IMG/VR virus record: IMGVR_UViG_3300048919_000154
Span: 1 to 39,654 of that record
Direction: 5' to 3' (one strand)
Length of the DNA: 39,654 nucleotides
Origin: a virus
Each line of letters starts with the position of its first letter. The first letter of the stretch is position 1. Under the pieces are notes generated by a model. The model was not told the origin of the DNA. It did not search any database and was given only the letters and a program-made list of their open reading frames with translations. This document shows, in pieces, positions 6,016 to 14,676 of the stretch. Both the position numbers and the translations under genes were made by a program.

Positions 6016-8007
6016 TTATCCAAATACGGCCCTATGTAACGACTTAATTTCCTCTGTGAGACTCCAACCGTCCCACCAACTACCAGATAAGTAAATCTCA
6101 TCACAGTTTATTTGTCCTGTGGTGATTCCACCATAACCAACAATTGTAGTTCTACCGTTTTTACTTATTTGTAACATGGGGTTGTCTTCAATAGCACCGC
6201 TTGTTGCAAGTGTTATCTCACCATTGGTACTAAATAATACTCCATATTTTTGGCTGGAAATTCTAAAAGCTCCCAAATCGGAATAATTCTCTTTTATACT
6301 TACTCCTCCTAGATTTATCTCCCCGGCATTGATAGCGGCATTGCCACCTGAATCTACATAAAATGTACCACCACCTATGTTAATTGCACCACCTTCAAAA
6401 TAGGAACCATAAATACTAGAACCTCTAATATCTCCACTGAAGGTAGCGTTGCCGTTACCATCAAGCTTAAAATTAGTGCTATCAACTATAAGCCGATTAC
6501 TGGCTATTGTTACCTTTCCGCTTTCAACGGAAAGCTGAGAAGAAACCTCTCCTTTGCTTACTTTAAGTGATATCTGCTGCGCCGTCTGCTCAAACCTTGA
6601 ATTTGTATCATTTTTAAGGTTTGTTACTGACAGGGCTATCTGATCCGCTTTGATGTTTATTGACGCTTCTGCTTGCTGAGCCCTGGTAACTTCTGCGAGA
6701 ATCTGTTCTGCTGTGACTTTAAACTGGGCTTCGGTTTCAGCTTTTAAATCAGTCACCCGTACAGATACCTCTTCTACAGACTTTTTAATAACAGCCGTCT
6801 TTCCTTCAAGTTGTATGATCTGTGTACCGATTCCAAAGCTTTCCCTTCGTTCTCTGCTGCCACTGGCTTCGAATGTGTCCATCATAGCCTGAATGCCTTT
6901 TATAGTACGCTTTAGACAGTATGTTTCAACCACATCATCCGAAGTATAACAAATAATTCCGTCACCCGGTTCCACCCAGGGAAGGGCTTGCGTTACAATC
7001 TTACATGGTCGGTATATCTTTCGACTGATATTGTTATGTACGGTAGCTGCTATAGTAAGCAATTCCCGCGCATCTTTGCCGTAGACGAGGAAATTACCCT
7101 GTATCGTATAAGCGTTGGTCCCTGCCCCATAGGAGGCCCCTATATCTCCCTCTTCCTGGCGTATCTGCACCTTATCTATTCCATAGACCAAGAAGTCCTC
7201 ATAAGTGGTCCCTGACGGCTTATAGTGTGACAGGTTTTCTCCCTCCATCTGAGAAGGGAATAAATCATCTGCCGGGTAAAGCTCTTCGGATGGAAAAAGC
7301 CCTGACGCTCCTAAGAATACATACTTGAATTTCCCTGTTACATCAATCCGACCAAAGCATCCGTTAATTTCACAGATTGCTTTCATGGCATCACGCCCGG
7401 ATAGTTTTGATGGATCAATGGACCTCGTGATTTCCATATCGTCCAGAGGAAGGGTTATACTATTTTGACGGATACCAATAAAATTACTTAATGAATCCCG
7501 GTACTGCTTTAATGTCATTGGAAACGTAAGGCCACGATACCAGCCCGACACATCAACATCAAAGTTTAACATGCGATCATAGGCCACAATCTTCCTAAGC
7601 CTCCGGTCTGCTTGCCGTTCGAAACTATCTACTTTGTAGATTCCTAACATCATTTCATAACCGCCGACTTCCAGGGACAACATGAATTCTTTCCCTGTTA
7701 CGTCCATGGTAACATCGGCTACGGTTATTTCTACCTTAGCTGCATTGCACTCCCCGAATGTCAAGGACTCGCTGGAGCAAAGCATCTGATTGATACTTAA
7801 GGACTCATAAGCGATCTGTTCCCCTTCCACAAGCAATAGTGGAGTATCGTCGACCGGAAACAGATCATCAGCCGGCCACAATTCTTCACTTGGATAAACC
7901 AAGTTGATGGAACCATCATAGAAGCGCATTCGCACAAGCTTTACGGTCTGATCTCTTATATTACTTTGTCTGAATAAATCTTTTATATCCTCTGGTATTG
8001 AAAGCAC
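6016..8007 (-). CDS. Minor tail / baseplate protein with C-terminal fibre domain
   Basis: A 663-residue protein. The first 400 residues resemble the Tal/gp44-like tail hub of Gram-positive siphophages. Residues of about 400-500 are coiled coil (IQLEGKTAVIKKSVEEVSV, KVTAEQILAEVTRAQQ), and the last 160 are Gly/Ser/Asn-rich beta repeats (DGNGNATFSGDIRGSSIYG) typical of fibre shafts. The motif PSEEL[WY]PADDLFP occurs twice, near residues 38-52 and 238-252. The start is GTG with AGGAGGTGG upstream. Its position after the distal tail gene fits the host-attachment hub. Confidence 0.85.
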   Translation of the reverse strand: MLSIPEDIKDLFRQSNIRDQTVKLVRMRFYDGSINLVYPSEELWPADDLFPVDDTPLLLVEGEQIAYESLSINQMLCSSESLTFGECNAAKVEITVADVTMDVTGKEFMLSLEVGGYEMMLGIYKVDSFERQADRRLRKIVAYDRMLNFDVDVSGWYRGLTFPMTLKQYRDSLSNFIGIRQNSITLPLDDMEITRSIDPSKLSGRDAMKAICEINGCFGRIDVTGKFKYVFLGASGLFPSEELYPADDLFPSQMEGENLSHYKPSGTTYEDFLVYGIDKVQIRQEEGDIGASYGAGTNAYTIQGNFLVYGKDARELLTIAATVHNNISRKIYRPCKIVTQALPWVEPGDGIICYTSDDVVETYCLKRTIKGIQAMMDTFEASGSRERRESFGIGTQIIQLEGKTAVIKKSVEEVSVRVTDLKAETEAQFKVTAEQILAEVTRAQQAEASINIKADQIALSVTNLKNDTNSRFEQTAQQISLKVSKGEVSSQLSVESGKVTIASNRLIVDSTNFKLDGNGNATFSGDIRGSSIYGSYFEGGAINIGGGTFYVDSGGNAAINAGEINLGGVSIKENYSDLGAFRISSQKYGVLFSTNGEITLATSGAIEDNPMLQISKNGRTTIVGYGGITTGQINCDEIYLSGSWWDGWSLTEEIKSLHRAVFG

Positions 8008-8017
8008 ACTCCACCTC

Positions 8018-8407
8018 CTAATATTCTACCATTGCTACGCGAAAGGGCATGTAGCGAATGTCTCCCGTTACCTCATTGATATCATAAACTTTAAATTCGA
8101 ACGGCGGACTGTAAAAAGTTCCTGTCTTATATTCACCGTCCAAGTACTCTAATTGATATTCATCCCGATTTTTCATAATCTCTTTGAATAACTGCTTCTC
8201 ATTCTCGTGCATCATTTTAGTGGTGAATTCAATTTTAGTGGGCTTATGTGGTAGGACATTACGTTTCAGCTTTCCAATCTGGTCACGGTAGGAATCCAAG
8301 TCCTGACTTTGATCTGGCACAATAACTAAACTCCCATGCGATATAAAGTTATTGGGAAGCACAACTCCATCGACCTTTAAAAAATATCCTTGATAAGGCA
8401 AAGGCAT
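8018..8407 (-). CDS. Distal tail-like protein (DUF6711 type)
   Basis: A 129-residue beta-rich protein (MPLPYQGYFLKVDGVVLPN at the start, YMPFRVAMVEY at the end). Its location between the tape measure and the tail hub, its length and the aromatic end match the small distal tail/baseplate proteins of clostridial siphophages. The ATG at 8407 is chosen because AAAAGGAG lies just before it; the in-frame ATG six codons upstream overlaps that ribosome site. Confidence 0.75.
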   Translation of the reverse strand: MPLPYQGYFLKVDGVVLPNNFISHGSLVIVPDQSQDLDSYRDQIGKLKRNVLPHKPTKIEFTTKMMHENEKQLFKEIMKNRDEYQLEYLDGEYKTGTFYSPPFEFKVYDINEVTGDIRYMPFRVAMVEY

Positions 8408-8426
8408 CACACTCCTTTTATTCATG

Positions 8427-8453
8427 ATAAAAGCGCCCAGAATCCCAGGCGCT
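8427..8453 (-). terminator. Intrinsic terminator after the tape measure gene
   Basis: On the minus strand AGCGCC pairs with GGCGCT (8432-8453, stem extendable with G-T pairs), followed by TTTTATC. It sits in the gap between the tape measure stop (8458) and the distal tail gene. Confidence 0.75.
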
Positions 8454-8457
8454 CAAT

Positions 8458-11400
8458 TTAACTCTGGAAAGCACTTTTTCCAGTATTTCTAAAATATTCT
8501 TCACTCTTTTTCTGAACCAACTTGAAAATCCCTTCGGCATCTGACTCCAGGAATAAGTTCATATCTCCCTTCCCTGCAAAAGCCGGAGCCACTTCCAGCA
8601 TTGCCTCAATGACCGCATTCTTTATTCCTGCTGTGATCTGATCATTGTTAGCAACTGCTGTCCTGTTTCCAATCCGGCCAACAAGCTCCGGCCCGGATTC
8701 TCTGGCCAGGAACATTTCCCCCGTAGTTGGGTATCCACCAGAAGCATACGCTGGAATGTTTGGGATCTTAAAGAGCTGGAAGGATCCACCTTCTACAATG
8801 GTCTGACCAGCAATCTCCACGCTATCCCATTGGAATTTCATCTTTTCATTCAGCCAGTCTATAAACTTATTGAACAGGCTACGAGCTCCTGCAATCGCAT
8901 TACTAAAAGTAGTTGTAAATGCATCCGGGACCTTTGACATAATACCTTTCCATTTCTCCAGAGTAAACCAGGGGCTTACATCTTTATCCCACCAGCCAGT
9001 TATTCCTGACGTCCACTGTCCCACGGTTTCGTCCCAGGTCTTTTTAAGCGAATCCTTTATGGTACTGTATAACTCACTCCATTTCTGAACAGTAAACCAA
9101 GGCGCTATGTAATTGCTATACCACTCATTTAAAGAATTGGTCCATTCTCCAAAAGTATTTTTAAACCCTTCCACAATTCCAAGCAATATAAACGCTCCGT
9201 AAGGCTTCATTTCTGCCGCAGGGGAATGAATACCAAACACACTACATATTCCCTCCACAATCCAGTCCAAAAGGTCCCCAATCGGTTCTAGGAGAAATGC
9301 AAATGCTCCGCTGATTCCTGCGCCAATTCCAAGTACTATATCTGCACCGATTTTATACCATGCCTCATTCCCAGAAAACGCTCTGGTAAAAGCGTCCTCT
9401 GCGGTTTTAAAAAGGCTCTGCATGGTATCCCAGTTAAAGATCTTATCCCCTATGGTTTTAAGAACGCTCTTGCCATCAATCACAATGCCATTAAGCGCAC
9501 CAATAATGGCTCCAACAATCGCACCGGCCAGAGTACCAATGCCAGGAATCGCCGAACCTGCCACAGCTCCAGACACAAGCCCTGCAATCAAGTTGCCTAA
9601 GAACCTTGTCGCCCATTCTGGAAGCAGTTTATCCAGCGCATCATTTAACCACCCAAGGATCTCTACGACAAGCATTTCAAGGGCAGGGCCTCCACTTTGC
9701 ATTATGGCTGGTAGTCCATTAATTGCGGTAAGTAAACCGGAACCAATCTTACTAATAGCTCCGACAAAGGCCGATAGCTTAGGAAAATATACTGCAAAGG
9801 CTTCGCCTAGCGTTCCGGCTCCTCCACTTACAACTGCTATCATTTCTGCAAGATTTTTTACAAGCCCGGTAAGCTTTAGACCTGCAACCAATGCTCCGAT
9901 TGACTTAAGAGTTGTAAACACACTGGATACTGCCTTAAACCCTACAAAAGCAGTAGCAATAACTCCTAGAGCATACCCAATTTTTTCAGCCTGTTCCGGA
10001 TCTATGTTGTTTAAAGCCGTTGCAAGCGCATTCAGGCCTCCAGGCACTACTAAATTAATAAAGTCCGCTCCCACGTCAAGAAGATCATAAAAGAACTTTA
10101 ATAGTCCTTCTCCTACCTTTTCGGCAAACGGTTCCAACGCCTTCCAGAAGTTTTTCAGTGCCTCGTTAATTGCCGGCCAGTTTACCTTTAGAAGAAAGTT
10201 GTTTATTGCATCCGCAAACATGGGAATACCAGTTCCTAACGTCCACTTTCCAAGAGGTACTAAAAATTCATGGTAAAAATCCCTTAGTCCAGTCCATACA
10301 AAAGTCCCAAACTTTGCAAGACCTTCATTCCACAGCCGTTCCAGGGCTACCCTGGTAGGCTCTGCAGCTTCTTTGATAGAGTCAACTAAATCTTTAATCT
10401 TTTGCGCCGATGCTTCCAGGGCCGGATTGACCGTAACACCTGCAAATAGCTCGCCGTTTAGATTTCCTAAGTCCGGAGCTCCACCACCACCGGATCCACC
10501 ATCTTTTCCGCTTCCGGAGCTCAAATTATTCAGTTCGTCGAATCCTGATAACTGTTTATTCATTTCCTTGGCAGACTTAGCAGCGTTTCCAAGGTTATCC
10601 GCTACCGCTCCAGAGGATCCTGCTGCATTTGACATAGTATCAGCTACACCATTACTACTACTTCCTCCGGCATTTCCAAAGAGTGCCGATGTAAAGGCCT
10701 TAAAATAATTTGCCATGGTCTGGAGCTTAGATAATACGATATTAATTACTTGAATAACCGGAGTAAAGGCATTTATAAGTCCCTGGCCTATGGTAGCTTT
10801 TAGCGCATTGAAACGTTCTGTCAAAATACGGACCTGATTCGCCCAGCTATTTGAGGTCCGGGCGAAGTCACCATTGGCAAACCGCAGTTTGTCTTGTACG
10901 AAAGCGTATCGCAGGGCTACTTTTTCCGCCTCTGACATCTTAGCCGTTACTTTTCCGTACCCGTTTTCAAGAGCCCACGCATCAAGGGCCGCCTGGGTCA
11001 TGACCACTCCTAAATCTTTTAAGGTTTCAGTCTCACCTGTAAAGACGCTCTTTAATTTTGTAAATGCCTCTGACTGACTGGTATCATAAAAGGATGCGAC
11101 GTCCGCAGACAGTCCTGTAAGCGTCATACCCATGGTAGCGGCCGATTCCTCGGAAAACTTAAATCCCCTGGCCATGGAGGAAAATACACCGGCATATCGT
11201 TTAGCCGATATTTCCGACATTCCGAATTGCTCTATTGCCTTCTTAGCGAAAGAATCAATCCGACCTTCCATACTGGGGACGGCCTGTTGTATGACGTTAT
11301 CTACCTCTGCCAGCTGCGAACCCAAATCAATACACGACTTTCCAAAGGCTACCAAGGCGGTAATACTGAGGGCTGCTGCCACAACTGCTGCTATCTTTTT

Positions 11401-11538
11401 AAATGAGGATGCCATCTTTGTAGTCTGACGCTCCACATGAGCCGCGGTATTGGTTGTTTGCTTTTTTACTTTCTCCAGTTCATCACGATAAGGCTTTGTA
11501 TAAGCCTCAATGATTACCTGAAGCTTTTCAAGCGTCAT
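8458..11538 (-). CDS. Tail tape measure protein
   Basis: About 1026 residues, by far the longest gene, in the expected place after the tail chaperones. An N-terminal helical region (LEKLQVIIEAYTKPYRDELEKVKKQT) is followed by a TP901-like segment (SEISAKRYAGVFSSMARG, DLGVVMTQAALDAW). Several hydrophobic helices follow near residues 560-740 (GAVAGSAIPGIGTLAGAIVGAI), then Trp-rich tandem repeats (WFTVQKWSELYSTIKDSLKKTW, SPWFTLEKWKGIMSKVPDAF). It sets tail length and takes part in DNA ejection. The start is uncertain: the ATG at 11538 overlaps the end of the chaperone gene and AGGAGG is 16 bases off; in-frame starts at 11571 and 11589 exist. Confidence 0.93.
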   Translation of the reverse strand: MTLEKLQVIIEAYTKPYRDELEKVKKQTTNTAAHVERQTTKMASSFKKIAAVVAAALSITALVAFGKSCIDLGSQLAEVDNVIQQAVPSMEGRIDSFAKKAIEQFGMSEISAKRYAGVFSSMARGFKFSEESAATMGMTLTGLSADVASFYDTSQSEAFTKLKSVFTGETETLKDLGVVMTQAALDAWALENGYGKVTAKMSEAEKVALRYAFVQDKLRFANGDFARTSNSWANQVRILTERFNALKATIGQGLINAFTPVIQVINIVLSKLQTMANYFKAFTSALFGNAGGSSSNGVADTMSNAAGSSGAVADNLGNAAKSAKEMNKQLSGFDELNNLSSGSGKDGGSGGGGAPDLGNLNGELFAGVTVNPALEASAQKIKDLVDSIKEAAEPTRVALERLWNEGLAKFGTFVWTGLRDFYHEFLVPLGKWTLGTGIPMFADAINNFLLKVNWPAINEALKNFWKALEPFAEKVGEGLLKFFYDLLDVGADFINLVVPGGLNALATALNNIDPEQAEKIGYALGVIATAFVGFKAVSSVFTTLKSIGALVAGLKLTGLVKNLAEMIAVVSGGAGTLGEAFAVYFPKLSAFVGAISKIGSGLLTAINGLPAIMQSGGPALEMLVVEILGWLNDALDKLLPEWATRFLGNLIAGLVSGAVAGSAIPGIGTLAGAIVGAIIGALNGIVIDGKSVLKTIGDKIFNWDTMQSLFKTAEDAFTRAFSGNEAWYKIGADIVLGIGAGISGAFAFLLEPIGDLLDWIVEGICSVFGIHSPAAEMKPYGAFILLGIVEGFKNTFGEWTNSLNEWYSNYIAPWFTVQKWSELYSTIKDSLKKTWDETVGQWTSGITGWWDKDVSPWFTLEKWKGIMSKVPDAFTTTFSNAIAGARSLFNKFIDWLNEKMKFQWDSVEIAGQTIVEGGSFQLFKIPNIPAYASGGYPTTGEMFLARESGPELVGRIGNRTAVANNDQITAGIKNAVIEAMLEVAPAFAGKGDMNLFLESDAEGIFKLVQKKSEEYFRNTGKSAFQS

Positions 11539-12363
11539 GCCGTCCAGCTTTACCACCTCCTGCCCTGGCATGGTTATGGCGGTGCGCAAAGTCTATCATC
11601 TGGGCTTTGTACACCGCCAATTCCTGTTCCTGTTTTTTCTTTTCTGCGATTGCGCTTTCATCCTCAAATAATTCCGGAAAATAATCCCAAAGTTCTAAGG
11701 CTTTGTTTTCATTTGAACCATTAACTACAAGGCTCACATACTGAGCAATATCCTGCGCAAGGAAATGCTTTTCTATCAAGCGCAGCTTCATTTGATTGCG
11801 TTCTTTTCTCACGGAACTTTCCAAGATTTCATTTACTTCTGCCAGAGAAAGAGTCCAGAAGCGTTCCGGAGCGATTCCATGATCTAAGGCAGCCGGATAT
11901 ATTTCATTAATAAGATCCGTATATGTATTTATCTGATATCCTGGGCTTCCTCCAGCATTCGATCCACTTCCGTCTGCTGGTCCTCCGAGAAAAAACCGGA
12001 TACAGTAAAAATGGGAATTAATACGTTTGTCAAGAAAGAAAGCTGTGTTCCTCCCTCTTCGCAGTACTTGTCAAACATATTCTGCACATCGGCATACTTT
12101 ACACCGTGCTCCCAGGTTTTCATAGCTCCCTGGGTAATGGTGAGCATCATAGCCAGAGGAGGCATTCCTCCAGAGTTTTGGAGTATGTTCATCAAGTTAC
12201 ATTTAAATTTATCTTCTAACTGACAGATTACCGCAGTAGTAAGTTTTAATTTATACTCTTTTCCTCCCACTTCCCAATAAGCAAAGGGAGCACGCTTTGA
12301 CTTTGTAGCTTCCTCTTTCTTTTCTTCACTAACAACCTTCTCTTCATCTAAACCATATTCCAT
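11528..12363 (-). CDS. Tail assembly chaperone GT fusion made by -1 frameshift
   Basis: The second frame (T) has no start of its own with a ribosome site. It is open from 11989 to the stop at 11528 and overlaps the end of the G gene in the -1 frame. The slippery heptamer T-TTT-TTC at 11995-11989 is in the zero frame of G. After slipping, reading continues CTC GGA GGA CCA as LGGPADGSG and so on. The fusion has 278 residues (125 from G, 153 from T). This is the conserved G/GT arrangement that chaperones tape measure protein during tail assembly in siphophages. The T part ends in a basic His/Arg/Gly tail and overlaps the tape measure start. Confidence 0.85.
11929..12363 (-). CDS. Tail assembly chaperone G
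   Basis: A 144-residue acidic, helical protein between the tail tube and the tape measure, the fixed site of chaperone G. It has a charged N-terminus (EEKVVSEEKKEEATKSKR) and then an aromatic, conserved-looking core (FAYWEVGGKEYKLKLTTA). The zero-frame product ends shortly after the slippery site (stop at 11929); a minority of ribosomes would shift to make the GT fusion. The ribosome site GAGAGG is well placed. Confidence 0.85.
   Translation of the reverse strand: MEYGLDEEKVVSEEKKEEATKSKRAPFAYWEVGGKEYKLKLTTAVICQLEDKFKCNLMNILQNSGGMPPLAMMLTITQGAMKTWEHGVKYADVQNMFDKYCEEGGTQLSFLTNVLIPIFTVSGFFSEDQQTEVDRMLEEAQDIR
11989..11995 (-). promoter_or_regulatory. Programmed -1 ribosomal frameshift site
   Basis: The heptamer T TTT TTC, in the X-XXY-YYZ format, lies 20 codons before the G stop. 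The upstream zero-frame codons are TCC GGT TTT TTC. A shift of one base back enters the 154-codon T frame without meeting a stop. Codon phase was checked from the ATG at 12363. Confidence 0.85.
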
Positions 12364-12383
12364 TATGTATTACCTCTCTTTCT

Positions 12384-12800
12384 TTATTCTCCTGCTGCCG
12401 GGTCTGTAACTTCAAGGTCTGTCTGTAAGCCAAGTGTGAGCGTAAAATCAACCGCTGCATTGACACCGCCTCCACCAACTTTTACGCTGCACTGTGCGTC
12501 AAAATGAAATTTAGTACCGTCTGGAAATGTCTGCTCAAAAGATACGGTTTCTTTATCATCTGAAACTTTACGCAGTCTTCTATAAGAGGAATTTGGTCCA
12601 TTGTCCCATTTGAACTTATAAGTCAGATCGCCAGGTTCACCAATTCCAAGTTCTGAGTGTTTCATTTTATCCACAAGGGTGGTATTGTCCACCTTCTCCG
12701 GATCCACACCAAGTTCCGGTACCTCTTTCAGACCTGGTAAGTCTATATAGGCATTTTCTCCTTCTTTCTTCATTCCTAGTGTTGTGCCATTTGCTAACAT
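12384..12800 (-). CDS. Major tail tube protein
   Basis: A 138-residue beta-rich protein beginning MLANGTTLGMKKEG and ending in a Gly-rich C-terminal segment (KVGGGGVNAAVDFTL). Size, Ig-like strand content and location directly before the G chaperone match the phi13/TP901-type tail tube proteins of clostridial phages. Its strong AAGGAG site suits a highly expressed structural protein. Confidence 0.8.
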   Translation of the reverse strand: MLANGTTLGMKKEGENAYIDLPGLKEVPELGVDPEKVDNTTLVDKMKHSELGIGEPGDLTYKFKWDNGPNSSYRRLRKVSDDKETVSFEQTFPDGTKFHFDAQCSVKVGGGGVNAAVDFTLTLGLQTDLEVTDPAAGE

Positions 12801-12815
12801 TTATTTTTCTCCTTC

Positions 12816-13172
12816 CTAATCGTGGTAGACCTGTTTGGACTTTACATCAATTACCATTTCATACCGCATCTGTTTATGCTTAAACCCGCTTGAATCTTCA
12901 ACGTCCGTACATTGTGTGCGTTTAAGCCCCAAAGCTGCTATGGCTTTGTCTACTTCCACCGCTGTTGTTGAGGTGCTCTTTTTGGCCCAAATGTCAATAC
13001 GGTACCTGCAATAGGCCTTTTGCTCTTTCATATCCGTGTACTCCACAACCTTGTTATCTTCTTCCATATACTGGATTGCAAGATCCTGCTGCCAATCATT
13101 TGGGTAGAAGTCTGTGACATTATCAGTAACAGTACAAAGAGCTGCGTACACTTCATCTTTTACATTAATCAA
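12816..13172 (-). CDS. Tail terminator / completion protein
   Basis: 118 residues, TTG start preceded by AAAGGCGG and coupled to the previous gene (overlapping stop and start). The KAYCRYRIDIWAKKSTSTTA stretch and mixed alpha/beta pattern fit the gp17/Gp37-like tail terminator family that caps the tail tube and joins it to the head. The order connector, closure, HK97-gp10-like, terminator, tube is standard. Confidence 0.72.
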   Translation of the reverse strand: MINVKDEVYAALCTVTDNVTDFYPNDWQQDLAIQYMEEDNKVVEYTDMKEQKAYCRYRIDIWAKKSTSTTAVEVDKAIAALGLKRTQCTDVEDSSGFKHKQMRYEMVIDVKSKQVYHD

Positions 13173-13705
13173 TCCTGTACCGCCTTTCTGATCTCTCTTG
13201 CCAAATAGTTCTTTATGTTACGCGTTGCCCGTTCCTCGTTGTTTTTAAGAGCAGGATACATAAACGGTTGCGCTGCCTGGCCGGAGCTTTGATAAAAACG
13301 TCCCTCTGGCGTGTCTATGTGAAACATGTGATACTTTTCAGCCGTAGCTGCATCAATCTGGCTTTCGTGGATCCACCAGGGGGACTGAGTATAAGATGGA
13401 GAAACAGAAGGAGAGATACCAGCATGGTCTGCCTCTCCTGCCGGTCCGGTTCCAAACTCTACATAAGGACCGTGTTTTTTATTGGTGTAAACGATACCGG
13501 TCACCTTTCCATCCTGCACTTCTATTTCAGACATAATGCTCCTTCGTAATTCGCCATCATTGACCGGACATAGCAGCTTTGCTTCCCCTTGCACCATTTT
13601 GGCAGAGGCTCCTACCGCTTTTTCCATACTCTGGCCCACGACCTGTGTAGCAAGGGCGCCATACTTCTTCATTAGCTTATCAAGTCCTTTGATATTTCCT
13701 TCCAT
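13169..13705 (-). CDS. HK97 gp10-like head-tail / tail component
   Basis: A 178-residue protein with the gp10-type signature: an N-terminal helix (GLDKLMKKYGALATQVVGQSM), then CPVNDGELRRSIMSEIE, YVEFGTGPAGE and a C-terminal helix (NNEERATRNIKNYLAREI). The YVEFGTG motif is diagnostic for the family. The start ATG overlaps the stop of the closure protein gene (TGATG). Confidence 0.88.
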   Translation of the reverse strand: MEGNIKGLDKLMKKYGALATQVVGQSMEKAVGASAKMVQGEAKLLCPVNDGELRRSIMSEIEVQDGKVTGIVYTNKKHGPYVEFGTGPAGEADHAGISPSVSPSYTQSPWWIHESQIDAATAEKYHMFHIDTPEGRFYQSSGQAAQPFMYPALKNNEERATRNIKNYLAREIRKAVQD

Positions 13706-14076
13706 CACATTTTCTCCAATTCCATATAGAGGTTGCGGTACGGCCGGATTGCTATGATCTTATAATCAGGGTTTGATTCACCGGGAACATAAACACAGAT
13801 ACCATCCCCTTCCCGGACTGACTTTTCGCCCAAAAGATAACTCACTTTCCCTTTCGCATCTGTCTGCACCTTGTATGCTCCATCAATCCGGCAGTTTCGT
13901 ATGTACGAAAGCCTTTGCCCGTATAGTTCAGCCTGGAGCTTTCCTCCTGCGGGCCAGATTTCAGCAGTAACAGACTTTGCTTCTCCGTACTCTATGTAGG
14001 AATTTCCCTCGTTGTCTTTCTTTGCCTCTGCGGGCCTAAGGTGATACTGTTTCAACCGGTTCCTTTTTAGTCTCAT
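13705..14076 (-). CDS. Head-tail closure (stopper) protein
   Basis: 123 residues, beta-barrel-like. A basic N-terminus (MRLKRNRLKQYHLRP) is followed by EIWPAGGKLQAELYGQRL and a final IIAIRPYRNLYMELEKM, as in SPP1 gp16-type stoppers. It overlaps the connector gene by 41 bases; AGGAGG is 8 bases before the ATG. Confidence 0.75.
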   Translation of the reverse strand: MRLKRNRLKQYHLRPAEAKKDNEGNSYIEYGEAKSVTAEIWPAGGKLQAELYGQRLSYIRNCRIDGAYKVQTDAKGKVSYLLGEKSVREGDGICVYVPGESNPDYKIIAIRPYRNLYMELEKM

Positions 14077-14371
14077 AGGCCTTACCTCCTAAACGTACCA
14101 ACCGGTAACGGTCAAGTACGCCATAAATCTGCTTTGGGGCATCTTCAAAACTGTAGCTTTCCCCGCCTTCGCTTCGACTGGACTCGCCCTCTGTTCCCAT
14201 ACGATTTAGGGCAATTACGGCCAGATCACGGACTGTCTTCTGTAATGTCGGGGGTAACTCCGTCCGGTTTGTGTAGGAAAGGACAAATTCCTTAGCATCA
14301 TCAAGCAAAAGGGAGAGCAATTCTTGATCACTCTCCCCGGTAAGCTTTTTCAGTTTTTCAACATCTTCCAT
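14036..14371 (-). CDS. Head-tail connector (adaptor) protein
   Basis: A 111-residue helical protein (LKKLTGESDQELLSLLLDDA, VRDLAVIALNRMGTEGESS) with the QIYGVLDRYRLVRL end typical of the Phage_connect_1 / SPP1 gp15 adaptor family. The motif G-x-E-x-x-S-x-x-E-G-G-x-S-x-S-F is well preserved (GTEGESSRSEGGESYSF). It follows the capsid-associated protein with no gap. Confidence 0.88.
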   Translation of the reverse strand: MEDVEKLKKLTGESDQELLSLLLDDAKEFVLSYTNRTELPPTLQKTVRDLAVIALNRMGTEGESSRSEGGESYSFEDAPKQIYGVLDRYRLVRLGGKAYETKKEPVETVSP

Positions 14372-14665
14372 TTATTCCACTTCCTTTAGTACAGAGAGTA
14401 AATCATCCCTGTTTAGAGAAGAAAATCCGTCAATACCCTTTTCCTTTGCTAATGCCTTTAACTCAGGCACTGTCATATCCTCCAGATCCTTTTCAGTAGT
14501 TAATGGTAATTCTGGTTCTGTCATTTTATCAACAACTTCTAGTATCGGAGTCACTGGTTCCCCTTCGGTTACCACGTAATTTTCTGCATCCTTACGGCAA
14601 ACTTTAATAACATCTATATTGCTACATTCCTGGACGATTCCAGTCTTTATATTTCTAATATACAT
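14372..14665 (-). CDS. Capsid-associated protein with Rho-N/SAP-like C-terminal helix pair
   Basis: A 97-residue protein. The C-terminal 35 residues (EDMTVPELKALAKEKGIDGF, then LNRDDLLSVLKEVE) are the small helix-extended-loop-helix fold seen at the ends of many phage head proteins and in Rho N-termini, probably for nucleic-acid or protein contact. The N-terminal part is beta (MYIRNIKTGIVQECSN). It sits directly after the major capsid gene. Confidence 0.75.
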   Translation of the reverse strand: MYIRNIKTGIVQECSNIDVIKVCRKDAENYVVTEGEPVTPILEVVDKMTEPELPLTTEKDLEDMTVPELKALAKEKGIDGFSSLNRDDLLSVLKEVE

Positions 14666-14676
14666 GGAACTTCCTC

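Noticed and set aside
5999-6016. AAGGAGG after the tail hub stop as the start of a tiny leader ORF
   Set aside because: The 11-codon TTG-started frame overlaps the moron promoter itself; more likely a chance ribosome-site-like sequence.
9422-10090. Long plus-strand open frame (222 codons) opposite the tape measure gene
   Set aside because: No ribosome site; composition (Pro/Ser/Ala-rich) is that expected of the complement of an Ala/Gly/Leu-rich coding strand.
11528-11824. Independent 98-codon gene after chaperone G
   Set aside because: Its frame is open well upstream of the first start and joins the G gene at a T TTT TTC slippery site; it is the C-terminal part of the GT fusion.
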